Source: Actinomycetes bacterium
GTDB taxonomy: Bacteria > Actinomycetota > Acidimicrobiia > Acidimicrobiales > Bog-793
DNA: 42,900 nt
Direction: 5' to 3'
Assembly: GCA_021786195.1 (NCBI GenBank)
Contig: JAJYNS010000102.1
Span: 1-42,900, forward strand
Each line of letters begins with the position of its first letter. Within the stretch, counting starts at the first letter, position 1. The notes under the pieces are model-generated. The model worked only from the letters and a program-made list of their open reading frames with translations, ran no database searches and was not told where the DNA came from. The translations under genes were made by a program, and so were the position numbers. This document shows, in pieces, positions 20,215 through 29,449 of this stretch.

Positions 20215-21692
20215 GGCGCACCGTCCTCGGCGCGGTCGCCGCCCTCGCGGGCGTGGGGGTGCTGAGCGCGGGGATGGTCCCGGTCCGGTCCCACCTGAGC
20301 GTGGCGACTGCGGCGCTCGTGCTCGTCGTGCCCGTCGTGCTCGGCGTCGTGCTCGGCGGGTTCCCGGCCGGCGTCGCCGCCCTCGCCGCCGGCTTCCTCG
20401 CCTACGACCTGCTGTTCATCCCCCCTTACGGGACCTTGAGGGTGGGCTCCGCCCAGAACTGGGTGGCGCTCGCCGTCTACGTCGTCGTCGTCTCGATGGT
20501 CGCCCGGGTCGTCTCGAGCCAGCAACGTGCACGGGTCGAGTCGGCGAGGCGCGAGGCCGACGCGCGCCGCCTCTACGAGCTCTCCGACGCCCTGGTCGGC
20601 GACCGCCCCCTCGCCGAGCTCCTGCAGCGAGTCGCGACGGCCCTCAAGGAGCAGCTCTCCCTGCGGTCGGTGAGCCTGCTGCTGGCCGACGGCGAGTCGC
20701 TCAGCCCTGCCGCCGCCGCCGGCGAGCCCCTGTCGGAGATCGAGCTCGCCCAGGTCCTCCCCTCCGGCGGCCGGGCGAGGAGCGCCGCGCTCGGCGGTGG
20801 CAGCGTGGTCGCCCTGCCCCTGTCGGCCGCCGGCAGGCCCTTCGGGCTGGTCGTGCTCGTCGCGCCCGGCAGGTTGGAGCCCGGCGAGTGGGCGCCGCTG
20901 CGCACCTACGTCAACCAGCTCGCGCTGGCGCTCGAGCGTGCCCGCCTCCGGGACCAGGCCGTGCGCAACGAGCTGCTCGAGGAGGCGGACCGGATGCGCT
21001 CGGCGCTGCTCGGCGCCGTGTCCCACGACCTTCGGACCCCGCTCGCCTCCCTGAAGGCCGCCGTCTCCGACCTCCGCCAGCCCGGCCTCGCGCTGAGCGA
21101 GCCGGACGCGAAAGAGCTGCTCGGCCTGGTCGAGGGGCAGGCGGACCGCCTCGCCCGGATGATCACGAACCTCCTCGACATGACACGGATCGAGGCGGGC
21201 GCGCTCGAGCGGCACCTCGAGGTGACGAGCGTCGAGGACCTGGTCGCCGAGTCCCTGGCGTTGCTCGGCCGCTCGGAGGCCGCCGACCGGATCGTCTCGG
21301 AGGTCCCGAGCGGCCTGCCGCCGGTGGAGGTCGACCACGTGCTCATCGGTCACGCCCTCGTCAACCTCCTCGAGAACGCCGAGCGGCACGCCCCACGGGG
21401 CACCAAGGTCATAGTCGGCGCGCGGGCGCGCGCGGGCGCTGCGGGCGGCGGCGCCTCGGTCGAGATCTGGGTCGAGGACCACGGCCCGGGCGTGCCGGCC
21501 GAGGAGCGGGAGCGGATCTTCACGATGTTCACCCGCGAGGGCCCGGGAGGCCGGAGCGGCCTCGGCTTGGCGATCGCCAAGGCGTTCGTCGAGGCCCACG
21601 GCGGGACGATCCGGGTCGAGGAGGCGAGCGGGGGCGGCGCCCGCTTCGCCCTCGGCCTCCCGGCGGCGCCGGCGCTGCCAGAGGTCGGCTAG
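20211..21692 (+). CDS. Sensor histidine kinase, KdpD C-terminal half (DUF4118-GAF-HisKA-HATPase)
   Basis: A 493-residue kinase. Residues 1-100 hold four hydrophobic segments of DUF4118 (AGFLAYDLLFIPPYGTLRV is characteristic of KdpD), 120-245 a GAF-like domain, 262-330 HisKA with His272 in SHDLRTPLASLK, and the C-terminus an ATPase with NLLENAERHAP, VEDHGPGVP and GRSGLGLAIAKAF. This is KdpD without the N-terminal KdpD/Usp half, which is encoded at 17916-19082. GTG at 20211 overlaps the antiporter stop. kdpE starts directly after its stop codon. It should autophosphorylate and pass the phosphate to KdpE. Confidence 0.92.
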   Translation: MRRTVLGAVAALAGVGVLSAGMVPVRSHLSVATAALVLVVPVVLGVVLGGFPAGVAALAAGFLAYDLLFIPPYGTLRVGSAQNWVALAVYVVVVSMVARVVSSQQRARVESARREADARRLYELSDALVGDRPLAELLQRVATALKEQLSLRSVSLLLADGESLSPAAAAGEPLSEIELAQVLPSGGRARSAALGGGSVVALPLSAAGRPFGLVVLVAPGRLEPGEWAPLRTYVNQLALALERARLRDQAVRNELLEEADRMRSALLGAVSHDLRTPLASLKAAVSDLRQPGLALSEPDAKELLGLVEGQADRLARMITNLLDMTRIEAGALERHLEVTSVEDLVAESLALLGRSEAADRIVSEVPSGLPPVEVDHVLIGHALVNLLENAERHAPRGTKVIVGARARAGAAGGGASVEIWVEDHGPGVPAEERERIFTMFTREGPGGRSGLGLAIAKAFVEAHGGTIRVEEASGGGARFALGLPAAPALPEVG

Positions 21693-22370
21693 GTGCCCAG
21701 CATCCTCGTCGTCGACGACGACCCGTCGCTGCTCCGAGCGCTGCGGATCGGCCTCACCGCTCGGGGCTACGAGGTCTCGGTCGCCGGCACGGGCGGCGAG
21801 GGCATCAGCCAGGTCGCCCTTGGCGCGCCCGACGTCGTCGTCCTCGACCTCGGGCTTCCCGACCTCGACGGCGTCGACGTCTGCCGCCGCCTTAGGGAGT
21901 GGTCCAAGGTCCCGATCCTCGTGCTCTCCGCTGCCGACGCCGAGGGCCGCAAGGTGGCGGCGCTCGACGCCGGCGCCGACGACTACGTGACGAAGCCCTT
22001 CGGCATGGCGGAGCTCGAGGCCCGCCTCAGGGTGGCGCTACGCCACGCCGGAGCCGCTCGCAAGGACGAGCGGACCGAGCTCGTGGTCGGCGACCTGAGG
22101 GTCGACCTCGTGCACCAGGGCGCGAGCTATCGGGGCCGGGAGCTCGAGCTCACGGCCCGCGAGCTCGCCTTCCTCACCTACCTCGCCCGCAACGCGGGGA
22201 AGGTCTGCACGCACCACATGATCCTGAAGGAGGTCTGGGGCCCTCAGTACGGGGGGGAGACCCACTACCTGCGGGTCTACGCCCACCGCCTGCGCCGCAA
22301 GCTCGGTGACGACGAGGGGGCCTTGCTGCGCACCCACCCGGGGATCGGCTACCAGCTCGTCTCCCCCTGA
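21693..22370 (+). CDS. kdpE: Response regulator KdpE (OmpR/PhoB type)
   Basis: A 225-residue two-domain regulator. The receiver holds the acidic pocket (VVDDD), the phospho-acceptor Asp52 in VVVLDLGLPDLDG, and the conserved Lys in DYVTKPFG. The C-terminal winged helix has ELTARELAFLTYLARNAGKV, MILKEVWGPQYGGETHYLRVYAHRLRRKL and a GIGYQL end, matching KdpE. It starts at a GTG right after the kinase stop codon, so the two are one unit. Phosphorylated KdpE normally switches on kdpFABC; the operon lies convergent on the opposite strand with its promoter about 4.6 kb away near 27.0 kb. Confidence 0.95.
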   Translation: MPSILVVDDDPSLLRALRIGLTARGYEVSVAGTGGEGISQVALGAPDVVVLDLGLPDLDGVDVCRRLREWSKVPILVLSAADAEGRKVAALDAGADDYVTKPFGMAELEARLRVALRHAGAARKDERTELVVGDLRVDLVHQGASYRGRELELTARELAFLTYLARNAGKVCTHHMILKEVWGPQYGGETHYLRVYAHRLRRKLGDDEGALLRTHPGIGYQLVSP

Positions 22371-22378
22371 GGGTGGGC

Positions 22379-22391
22379 GGTCCACCGGACC
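22379..22391. terminator. Small hairpin between convergent kdpE and kdpC
   Basis: GGTCC-ACC-GGACC is a perfect 5-bp stem in the 31-base gap between two convergent genes, followed by a C-run on the plus strand. It could be a bidirectional stop; support is position and symmetry only. Confidence 0.3.
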
Positions 22392-22401
22392 CCCCGGTGC
22401 C

Positions 22402-23040
22402 TCAGCGCCCGGAGGCTGCGACGAGGCGGGCCAGCGCCTCGTTCAGCCGCAGGACGTCGATGTAGGGCGAGCCGAGGAAGCCGAGCTCGGCGCCCTGGCG
22501 CTCACGGGCGACGAGCGCCCTCAGCCTCGACGGGGCGATCCCGGTGGCCCTCGAGACCATGGGGACCTGCACGAGCGCGTCCTGCACGGAGATGTCGGGG
22601 TCGAGGCCGCTGCCCGAGGTCGTCACGAGGTCCGGGGTGGGGTGCACGCCCATGCGGTGCCAGTAGGCGACGAGCGCCCTCGTGTCCTCGAGCAGCACCT
22701 TCGACCGCGGGCCGAGGTCGGTCGCCCCGGACTCTCCCGGGACGCCGTTCGCCACGAGCGGGTTGTCGCCTCCGGCGACCCGGGCCTTCAAGTCCGCGGC
22801 GTAGGGCCCGGTGTCGTCGGGTCGGCCGTGGAACACGCAGCTCCCGAGCGGGTGCCCCGGGCAGGGCGTGCCCGCCCAGTTCTGCCCGATCAGGGTTGAC
22901 CCGTAGGAGGTGAGCGAGCCGTCGGCTTGGTGCCGGAAGAGCAGCTGGGCGACCCCGGTGCCGGCGAGGGCGTAGAGGAAGCCGAAGACGGCGGTGAAGA
23001 CGAGGATCGATACGACCGAGCGGCGGAGGTGGGCGATCAA
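22402..23040 (-). CDS. kdpC: Potassium-transporting ATPase subunit C
   Basis: A 212-residue KdpC. One N-terminal transmembrane helix (VVSILVFTAVFGFLYALAGTG) anchors an extracytoplasmic domain. Family blocks are GSTLIGQNW, DLVTTSGSGLDPDISVQDALVQVPMV, and YIDVLRLNEALARL. KdpC assembles with KdpA and KdpB and stabilises the high-affinity K+ pump. The only start that keeps the helix is TTG at 23040, 12 bases after the kdpB stop, without a clear Shine-Dalgarno, so translation probably depends on coupling. It is slightly long because of an insert after the first strand (residues around CPGHPLGSCVFHGRPDD). Confidence 0.95.
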   Translation of the reverse strand: MIAHLRRSVVSILVFTAVFGFLYALAGTGVAQLLFRHQADGSLTSYGSTLIGQNWAGTPCPGHPLGSCVFHGRPDDTGPYAADLKARVAGGDNPLVANGVPGESGATDLGPRSKVLLEDTRALVAYWHRMGVHPTPDLVTTSGSGLDPDISVQDALVQVPMVSRATGIAPSRLRALVARERQGAELGFLGSPYIDVLRLNEALARLVAASGR

Positions 23041-23052
23041 GGGGGCTCGCGA

Positions 23053-25119
23053 TCAGTAGGCGTGCAGGGCGACGAGGAGGAGGTCGATGAGCTTGATGAA
23101 GACGAACGGGGCGACGATCCCGCCGACGCCGTAGATCAGGACGTTGCGGCGCAAGATCGCGGCCGAGCTCGACGGACGGAAGCGGACCCCTCGCAGCGCC
23201 AGGGGGATGAGCGCCACGATCACGAGGGCGTTGAAGATCACCGCGGAGAGCACCGCGCTCGACGGGCTGTGCAGCCTCATGACGTCGAGCGCGCCGAGCT
23301 GCGGGTAGGTGGCGACGAACAGCGCCGGGATGATGGCGAAGTACTTCGCAATGTCGTTCGCGATCGAGAAGGTCGTGAGCGAGCCACGGGTGATGAGCAG
23401 CTGCTTGCCAACCTCCACGATCTCGAGCAGCTTGGTCGGGTTGGAGTCGAGGTCGACCATGTTGCCGGCCTCCTTGGCCGCCGTCGTGCCGGTGTTCATG
23501 GCCACGCCGACGTCGGCCTGAGCGAGCGCCGGCGCGTCGTTCGTGCCGTCGCCCGTCATCGCGACGAGCTTTCCTCCCTCCTGCTCGGACTTGATGAGCG
23601 CGAGCTTCGTCTCCGGAGTCGCCTCGGCGAGGTAGTCGTCCACGCCGGCCTCCTCGGCGATCGCCGCTGCGGTGAGGGGGTTGTCGCCGGTGATCATCAC
23701 CGTGCGGATCCCGAGCGAGCGCATGTCGTCGAAGCGCTCCCGGATGCCCTGCTTCACCACGTCTTTCAACTCGATCACGCCGAGGATCGTCGCCTCCTCG
23801 GCCACCACCAGGGGCGTCGACCCTGCTCGAGCGACTCGTTCGACGATGGCGTCGAGCTCGTCGGGGACCCGCCCGCCGAGCTGCGCCACCCAGCGCTTCA
23901 CCGAGTCGGCGGCGCCCTTGCGGATCCTGCGGTGGTCGACGTCGAGTCCCGACATGCGGGTGGTGGCGCTGAAGGGCACGAAGACGTGACCCGATCCGAG
24001 GTCTCGCTCTCGAAGGTTGAAGCGCTCCTTGGCGAGCACGACGATGGAGCGGCCCTCGGGGGTCTCGTCGGCGAGCGAGGCGAGCTGGGCCGCGCCGGCG
24101 ACCTCCTGCTCGGTGTGGCCGCCGACGGGCAGGAACCCTGCCGCCATACGGTTGCCGAGCGTGATCGTGCCGGTCTTGTCGAGCAGGAGCGTCTGCACGT
24201 CGCCCGCGGCCTCGACGGCCCGGCCGCTCATCGCGAGCACGTTCTTCTGGACCAGCCGGTCCATCCCTGCGATCCCGATCGCAGACAGCAGGGCGCCGAT
24301 CGTCGTCGGGATGAGGCAGACCATGAGCGACACGAGGATGACGACCGACACGGTCGCCCCCGCGTAGCGGCCGAAGGGCTGGAGCACGACGACGACGGGG
24401 ATGAAGATGATCGTGAGCACCGAGAGCAGGATCGTGAGGGCGATCTCGTTCGGCGTCTTCTGCCGGTTGGCACCCTCTACGAGGTGGATCATCCGGTCGA
24501 GGAAGGTCTTCCCTCGCTCGGCGGTGATGCGCACGACGATGCGGTCCGAGAGCACCTTCGTGCCGCCCGTGACGGCTGAGCGGTCGCCGCCGGACTCCCG
24601 GATCACCGGGGCCGACTCACCCGTGATCGCCGACTCGTCGACCGAGGCGACGCCCTCGACGATCTCGCCGTCGGAGGGGACCAGGTCGCCCGCCTCGCAG
24701 CAGACGAGGTCGCCCCTCACCAGGTCCGCCGCCGCCACTCGCTCCTCCGTGCCGTCCGGCCGGAGCCTGCGGGCCTCGACCTCGGAGCGCATGCGCCTCA
24801 GGGTGTCGGCCTGGGCCTTGCCGCGGCCCTCGGCCATCGCCTCGGCGAAGTTGGCGAAGAGGACCGTCAGGAACAGCCAGACGGTGATGGACCAGTCGAA
24901 CTTGCCGGGGTGGGTGATCGACTCGGCGAAGGTTACGACCGTGCCGACCAGCACGACGAACATGACCGGGTTCTTGACCTGGACGCGGGGATCGAGCTTC
25001 TTGAAGGCGTCGACGAGCGCCTGCCGCAGGATCTCGCGGTCGAAGAGGCTCCTCGCCTCCGCCACACCTCGGGGCGCGGGCTGCGCCCTGGGCCGGGGCC
25101 GGGCAGTCGAGCGGGCCAT
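23053..25119 (-). CDS. kdpB: Potassium-transporting P-type ATPase subunit B
   Basis: A 688-residue P-type ATPase. The phosphorylated Asp is in [17 protein letters not shown] lies in the actuator domain ([12 protein letters not shown]), and [16 protein letters not shown] closes the P domain. Helices such as [22 protein letters not shown] match KdpB. It hydrolyses ATP to drive K+ uptake through KdpA. The ATG at 25119 overlaps the kdpA stop by one base (TGATG). The first 25 residues are Arg/Pro-rich, beyond the usual start, and precede a recognisable [21 protein letters not shown] segment. Confidence 0.97.
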   Translation of the reverse strand: MARSTARPRPRAQPAPRGVAEARSLFDREILRQALVDAFKKLDPRVQVKNPVMFVVLVGTVVTFAESITHPGKFDWSITVWLFLTVLFANFAEAMAEGRGKAQADTLRRMRSEVEARRLRPDGTEERVAAADLVRGDLVCCEAGDLVPSDGEIVEGVASVDESAITGESAPVIRESGGDRSAVTGGTKVLSDRIVVRITAERGKTFLDRMIHLVEGANRQKTPNEIALTILLSVLTIIFIPVVVVLQPFGRYAGATVSVVILVSLMVCLIPTTIGALLSAIGIAGMDRLVQKNVLAMSGRAVEAAGDVQTLLLDKTGTITLGNRMAAGFLPVGGHTEQEVAGAAQLASLADETPEGRSIVVLAKERFNLRERDLGSGHVFVPFSATTRMSGLDVDHRRIRKGAADSVKRWVAQLGGRVPDELDAIVERVARAGSTPLVVAEEATILGVIELKDVVKQGIRERFDDMRSLGIRTVMITGDNPLTAAAIAEEAGVDDYLAEATPETKLALIKSEQEGGKLVAMTGDGTNDAPALAQADVGVAMNTGTTAAKEAGNMVDLDSNPTKLLEIVEVGKQLLITRGSLTTFSIANDIAKYFAIIPALFVATYPQLGALDVMRLHSPSSAVLSAVIFNALVIVALIPLALRGVRFRPSSSAAILRRNVLIYGVGGIVAPFVFIKLIDLLLVALHAY

Positions 25120-26810
25120 CAGAAGAACCGCCCGTGGCTGAGCTGCTCGACGATCGGTCCGAGCGCGACGGCGGGGAAGAAGGTGAGGCCGCCGACGACC
25201 ACGATGACGCCGACGACGAGCCCGATGAACATCGCGTTGTCGGTCCGGAAGGTCCCGAGCGAGGCAGGGACGACGTTCTTCGACGCGAGCGACCCGCCGA
25301 GGGCGACGGCCGGGATCAGGACGCCGAAGCGCCCGAGGAGCATGTCGATGGCGCCGACGACGTTGTAGAAGGCCGTGTTGCCGTTCAGTCCCGCCATCGC
25401 CGACCCGTTGTTGTTGCCCTGCGAGGTCATCGCGTAGAGGATCTCGGTGAAGCCGTGGGGCCCGTGGTTGAGCGGTCCGACCCGCCCCGCGTGGACCGAG
25501 ACGGCGATCGCGGTGAGGACGAGCACGGTGATCGGCATCACGAGCAGCCCGATCCCGGCGAGCTTGACCTCCCTCGCCTGGATCTTCTTCCCGAGGTACT
25601 CCGGTGTTCGGCCGATCATCAGGCCACCGATGAACACGGCGATCACCGCGTCGATGAGGATCGTGTACAGGCCGCTGCCGACGCCTCCGGGAGTGACCTC
25701 CCCGAGCATCATCCCGGTGAGGGTGCCGAAGACGCCCATCGGGTTGTAGGAGTCGGTCGCGCTGTCCACGGCGCCGTCGGAGGTCTGGGTCATCGACACG
25801 TTGAACAAGGCGCTCGAGGTGTCCCCGAAGCGGACCTCCTTGCCCTCCATGTTGCCGCCGGGCTGGTGGACGACGCCGGCGGCGGCGACGGCAGGGTTGG
25901 GCTGGTGCTCGGCGTAGCTCGTGAAGCCGACCCAGATGCCGAATATGAGGGCCATCGCCGTCAGCAGCGCGGCGCCCTGGCGGACGCTGTGCACCATCTT
26001 GCCGAAGGTGTAGGTGAGCGAGACCGGGATGGAGAGGGTGAGCCAGATGTAGAGGAAGTTGGTCAGCCCCGTAGGGTTCTCCAGGGGGTGGGCCAGGTCG
26101 GCGTTGAAGGCGCCCCCGCCGTTGGTCCCGAGCTGCATGATCGCGCCCATGAACCCGACGGGGCCGCGGGGGATCGTCTGGGTGACGTGGTTGAGGGGGT
26201 CGTGGATCCTCGCCGGTCCCGCGAGGGTCTGCACGGCGCCCTGGCTCACGAGCACGACCCCTGCGAGGAACGCGATCGGGAGGAGGACGTAGAGAAGGCA
26301 GCGGGTCATGTCGACCCAGAAGTTGCCGATCGTCGGCGAGCTCCGCCTGGAGAACCCCCGGACGAGCGCGATCGCCACGGCGATGCCCACGGCCGCGCTG
26401 ACGAACTGCTGCACGGTCAGCACGCCGATCTGGGAGAAGTACGACATCGTGGTCTCGCCGCCGTAGTTCTGCCAGTTCGTGTTGGTCACGAACGAGGTGA
26501 TCGTGTTGAAGCTGAGCGCCGGGGGAACCGCGCCGAGGTGCTGCGGGTTCAGCGGCAGGTGGCCCTGGATCCTGAGCAGCAGGTAGCCGAAGGCGAGGAA
26601 CGCCCCGGAGAACACCACCGCCGATCCGGCGTAGCGCCGCCAGGACTGCTCGTTGTCGGGTCCGGTCCCGAGCAGGCGGTAGAAGGGCTGCTCGAGCCAT
26701 GCCAGGTAGCGGACCCTGCCGTCGAAGACGGCCTCCATGTAGGAGCCGAGGAAGCGCCAGGTGAGGCCGAGGGCGACGACCAGGGCGACGATGGTCCAGA
26801 GAAAGCCCAT
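25119..26810 (-). CDS. kdpA: Potassium-transporting ATPase subunit A
   Basis: A 563-residue K+ channel-like subunit with ten to twelve hydrophobic helices. The four selectivity-filter-like loops are visible as [30 protein letters not shown], a [10 protein letters not shown]-containing loop, and [14 protein letters not shown]+ enters here before KdpB drives it inward. The ATG at 26810 overlaps the kdpF stop by one base. It is full length with no missing block. Confidence 0.97.
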   Translation of the reverse strand: MGFLWTIVALVVALGLTWRFLGSYMEAVFDGRVRYLAWLEQPFYRLLGTGPDNEQSWRRYAGSAVVFSGAFLAFGYLLLRIQGHLPLNPQHLGAVPPALSFNTITSFVTNTNWQNYGGETTMSYFSQIGVLTVQQFVSAAVGIAVAIALVRGFSRRSSPTIGNFWVDMTRCLLYVLLPIAFLAGVVLVSQGAVQTLAGPARIHDPLNHVTQTIPRGPVGFMGAIMQLGTNGGGAFNADLAHPLENPTGLTNFLYIWLTLSIPVSLTYTFGKMVHSVRQGAALLTAMALIFGIWVGFTSYAEHQPNPAVAAAGVVHQPGGNMEGKEVRFGDTSSALFNVSMTQTSDGAVDSATDSYNPMGVFGTLTGMMLGEVTPGGVGSGLYTILIDAVIAVFIGGLMIGRTPEYLGKKIQAREVKLAGIGLLVMPITVLVLTAIAVSVHAGRVGPLNHGPHGFTEILYAMTSQGNNNGSAMAGLNGNTAFYNVVGAIDMLLGRFGVLIPAVALGGSLASKNVVPASLGTFRTDNAMFIGLVVGVIVVVGGLTFFPAVALGPIVEQLSHGRFF

Positions 26811-26899
26811 CAGAAGAGCTCAGGCTTGACCAGCGCGACGCAGACGTAGCCGAAGACCAGCAGGGCGACGGCGAGGAGGATGCCCTGGACGTCGGTCAT
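26810..26899 (-). CDS. kdpF: KdpF small membrane subunit
   Basis: A 29-residue peptide that is almost one transmembrane helix and ends VALVKPELF, the KdpF hallmark (Lys-Pro-Glu-x-Phe). KdpF stabilises the KdpABC complex. The ATG at 26899 overlaps the stop of the upstream 27-codon frame, and its own stop overlaps the kdpA start (TGATG). Confidence 0.93.
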   Translation of the reverse strand: MTDVQGILLAVALLVFGYVCVALVKPELF

Positions 26900-26979
26900 A
26901 CGTGGTCGAGGCCCCAGATGAACCCGAGCATCGCCAGGCTGAAGGCGACGATGCCGATGACGACGAGGAGATCTGCCAC
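26896..26979 (-). CDS. 27-residue membrane peptide at the head of the kdp operon
   Basis: A GTG-started frame encoding 27 residues. It begins Ala-Asp-Leu-Leu-Val-Val-Ile, is one hydrophobic helix throughout, and ends Trp-Gly-Leu-Asp-His-Val. A strong GGAGGGAGGAAG ribosome binding region lies 8-19 bases upstream, and its stop overlaps the kdpF start. The Shine-Dalgarno, the overlap and the helix together support a real gene despite the size. Small one-helix peptides at this place recur in other kdp operons from memory, without an assigned role. It may be a further small subunit or a leader that couples translation to kdpF. Confidence 0.72.
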   Translation of the reverse strand: MADLLVVIGIVAFSLAMLGFIWGLDHV

Positions 26980-27001
26980 GACGGGATCTTCCTCCCTCCG
27001 G

Positions 27002-27039
27002 CGTCAACGTCATCTCAACATCTCCCCTGCGAGCGTCAA
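27002..27039 (-). promoter_or_regulatory. Possible promoter/KdpE site of the kdp operon
   Basis: On the minus strand, TTGACG (complement of 27034-27039) could be a -35, with weak -10 choices 16-17 bases on. Two GAGATG copies lie eight bases apart (27019-27024 and 27011-27016), followed by another TTGACG (27002-27007). Direct repeats fit an OmpR-type regulator, but the match to known KdpE sites is not established. Confidence 0.3.
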
Positions 27040-27193
27040 AAAGACGTGAACGGGCCGACCGGCCCGGCCGCGCCGCCGGCCGCGCGCCCCGGGGGCCCCG
27101 CCGGGCAGGGCGGGCAGCGTCCGGTCGGCTCCGCCACCCGCCACTCGGGATCCTCCGGCGCGCGACCGCCCGAGTGGGGGTAGCGTCGGCTGC

Positions 27194-28177
27194 ATGGAAC
27201 GTCGCAGGCTGGGAAAGACGGGTTTCGAGGCGAGCGTCATCGGCTTCGGCGCCTGGGCGATCGGCGGCGCCTGGGGGGAGGTCGAGGACACCACCTCCTA
27301 TGCCGCGCTGGTCGCGGCATTCGAGTCCGGCGTCAACTTCTTCGACACCGCCGACGTCTACGGCGACGGCCGGAGCGAGCGGCTCATCGCCCGCCTGCGG
27401 CGGGAGGCGGGCGGGTCGCTGTTCGTGGCGACGAAGGCCGGCCGCCGGGCGCCGGAGCAGCGAGTCGAGCACTACAGCCCGGAGAACCTGGTCGCCTGGG
27501 TCGACCGGAGCCGGGAGAACCTGGAGATGGAGACGCTCGACCTCGTCCAGCTCCACTGCCCGCCGACCGACCTCTACTACCACCCGGAGGTCTTCGCCGC
27601 CCTCGACGACCTCGTCGCCGGCGGCCGGATCGCGCACTACGGCGTGAGCGTCGAGCGTGTGGAGGAGGGGCTCAAGTCGCTCGACTATCCCGGCGTCTCG
27701 ACGGTCCAGATCATCTACAACGCGTTCCGCCAGCGCCCGGCCGAGCGCTTCCTCCCGGCGGCCTCGGCGGCTGGCGTCGGCGTGATCGCCCGGGTCCCCC
27801 TCGCGTCGGGCCTGCTCACCGGGAAGTTCACCCGAGAGACTCGCTTCGCGGAGGACGACCACCGCAACTTCAACCGTCGTGGCGAGGCCTTCGACGTCGG
27901 GGAGACGTTCGCGGGGGTCGACCTCGACACCGGTCTCGCCGCCGTGGAGGAGCTGCGGTCGCTCCTGCCCGAGGGCGAGACCCTTGCCGGGCTCGCCCTG
28001 CGTTTCTGCCTGTCGAACCCGGGCGTCTCGACCGTCATCCCCGGCGCGAAGACCCCTGAGCAGGCGAGGGCGAACGCGAGGGCGGGCGAGCGGGGTCCGC
28101 TCGACGCGAAGACCCTGGAGCGGATCACCGCCCTGTACCGCGAGCGGATCGCACCCGGGGTCCACCACCGCTGGTGA
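27194..28177 (+). CDS. Aldo/keto reductase
   Basis: A 327-residue AKR with the full catalytic tetrad: Asp51 and Tyr56 (FFDTADVYG), Lys81 (VATKAG) and His121 (QLHCPP). It starts RRLGKTGFEASVIGFGAWAIGG, and NPGVSTVIPGAKTPEQARAN near the C-terminus binds the NADPH phosphate/adenine. It belongs to the YdhF/YghZ-like broad group that reduces aldehydes and ketones; the physiological substrate cannot be named. The ATG at 27194 is the family start. It diverges from the kdp operon; the 190-base gap contains the kdp promoter and a very GC-rich stretch. Confidence 0.93.
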   Translation: MERRRLGKTGFEASVIGFGAWAIGGAWGEVEDTTSYAALVAAFESGVNFFDTADVYGDGRSERLIARLRREAGGSLFVATKAGRRAPEQRVEHYSPENLVAWVDRSRENLEMETLDLVQLHCPPTDLYYHPEVFAALDDLVAGGRIAHYGVSVERVEEGLKSLDYPGVSTVQIIYNAFRQRPAERFLPAASAAGVGVIARVPLASGLLTGKFTRETRFAEDDHRNFNRRGEAFDVGETFAGVDLDTGLAAVEELRSLLPEGETLAGLALRFCLSNPGVSTVIPGAKTPEQARANARAGERGPLDAKTLERITALYRERIAPGVHHRW

Positions 28178-28237
28178 GCGCCCCGGCCGCTGGGGAGGCA
28201 TGGCCGGCGTCGCTCGTGCTCGGCTGCGTCGGCTGCG

Positions 28238-28885
28238 TCAGATGACGTGGAGGTCGGCAGGCAGGGGCCGGCGGCCGAGCAGCGCGAGGAGCACGCCGGC
28301 GGCCTGGGGGGTCTCCCCGATCGCCTCGGCGACGAGGCCGAGGCAGGCGGCCACCGGCTCGCGCAGGCGGTCCGGCGGGTCCGTGCCGAGCGCCGCCGCG
28401 ATGTCGAGGGTGTGCACGGTCAGCTCGAGGGCTCGGGTCGGCAGGTAGTCGCCGAGGACGATCCCGCCCGCCGTGGTCGTGACCGGCGCGTCGTCGGCAG
28501 TGCGGTCGACGAGCGCGACGACCCGGTCGGCGATCTGCCGGACCGACTCGGCGACGTCCGGGCCGAGCGCCTCGCCGGCTTCCCGGCCCCGGGCGGCGAT
28601 TGCGGCAGCGCCCTCGGCCGTCGCGCTCGTGGCCGCCACGGCCGCGAGGTAGGCGAGCGGCCCGTCGAGGGTCGTCTGCTCGGGTTCGCGGGCGAGGTAG
28701 GTCTCGATCGTCGTGAGCGCCCGGCTCGTGTGGCCCGCGAGGTCGCGCAGCGACCAGACCCCGAGGCCGGGGGAGTCCCAGCGGTCCTCCGGCACGGCCT
28801 CGGTCATCTCTACGAAGGACTCGGCGGCTCGCTCGAAGACGCTCCGCCACCGCACGTGAGAGTTGTCCACGGCCCAAGTGTCCAC
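28238..28885 (-). CDS. Maleylpyruvate isomerase-fold (MDMPI/DinB-like) mycothiol-dependent protein
   Basis: A 215-residue protein of the DinB/MDMPI four-helix fold. WSLRDLAGHTSRAL supplies His52, and the ALELTVHTLDIA helix supplies Glu154 and His158, the metal triad of the mycothiol-dependent maleylpyruvate isomerase. The C-terminal part resembles the MDMPI_C domain. Such proteins use mycothiol, so they point to an actinobacterium. The exact reaction is unknown; most relatives are uncharacterised. GTG at 28885 is chosen for length; GTG/ATG codons just inside are possible. Convergent with the aldo/keto reductase. Confidence 0.82.
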   Translation of the reverse strand: MDTWAVDNSHVRWRSVFERAAESFVEMTEAVPEDRWDSPGLGVWSLRDLAGHTSRALTTIETYLAREPEQTTLDGPLAYLAAVAATSATAEGAAAIAARGREAGEALGPDVAESVRQIADRVVALVDRTADDAPVTTTAGGIVLGDYLPTRALELTVHTLDIAAALGTDPPDRLREPVAACLGLVAEAIGETPQAAGVLLALLGRRPLPADLHVI

Positions 28886-28953
28886 CCTCGGCCCGGGGCA
28901 GGCAACGAGCGACGGCCCCGTCCACGGACCGGGCGGGTCAGGCGGGCGGTAGC

Positions 28954-29433
28954 GTGCGGCCCGTGGTCGGACGCGAGGCCAAGGTGCTCACGGTGTCGAG
29001 CTCGGGGGCAGCCGGGGTGCGGGAGGACCGGTCCGGCGAGGCGCTCGTCCAGGCGCTCTCAGCCCGGGGCTACGTGGTCGTCGAGCGGAGGCTCGTCCCC
29101 GACGGGGTCCAGTCCGTCGCCGAGGCGCTGCACGAGCTGTGCTCGGGCTTCACCGGGCTCGTCCTGACGACGGGGGGCACGGGCTTCGGGCCGTTCGACC
29201 TCACGCCCGAGGCGACTCGCCGGGTGATCGAGCGGGAGGCGCCCGGCATCGGCGAGGCGATGCGGGCCTCGAGCCCGCGTGGCCCGCTCTCGCGGGGCAT
29301 CGCCGGGACCGTCGGCCGCTGCCTCGTCGTCAACGTCCCCGGCTCTCCCCGGGGTGCGCTCCAGTCCTTCGAGGCCGTGGCCGACGTGCTCCCCCACGCC
29401 CTGGAGCTGCTCGCCGGGGGCACCCCGCACTGA
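28954..29433 (+). CDS. moaB: MoaB/MogA-type molybdopterin adenylyltransferase
   Basis: A 159-residue MoCF-binding protein. KVLTVSSSGAAGVREDRSG starts the fold, GLVLTTGGTGFGPFDLTPEAT is the conserved molybdopterin-binding loop, and SRGIAGTVGRCLVVNVPGSPRGALQSF is the second family block. It adenylylates molybdopterin before molybdate insertion by MoeA. It is divergent from the MDMPI gene and convergent with the rest of the Moco genes. GTG at 28954 or at 28963 are both possible starts; the first has a GGCGGGCGG region eight bases before it. Confidence 0.9.
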   Translation: MRPVVGREAKVLTVSSSGAAGVREDRSGEALVQALSARGYVVVERRLVPDGVQSVAEALHELCSGFTGLVLTTGGTGFGPFDLTPEATRRVIEREAPGIGEAMRASSPRGPLSRGIAGTVGRCLVVNVPGSPRGALQSFEAVADVLPHALELLAGGTPH

Positions 29434-29449
29434 CGGCGGGCGGGGAGTC

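Noticed and set aside
27051-27180. Very GC-rich stretch with several possible stems between kdp and the aldo/keto reductase
   Set aside because: Many overlapping stems form by chance at this composition; no conserved riboswitch block order (including the c-di-AMP ydaO type) was found.
28219-28241. Direct repeat CGGCTGCGT next to the MDMPI stop
   Set aside because: Two nine-base copies at the end of convergent genes; too short and GC-rich to be significant.
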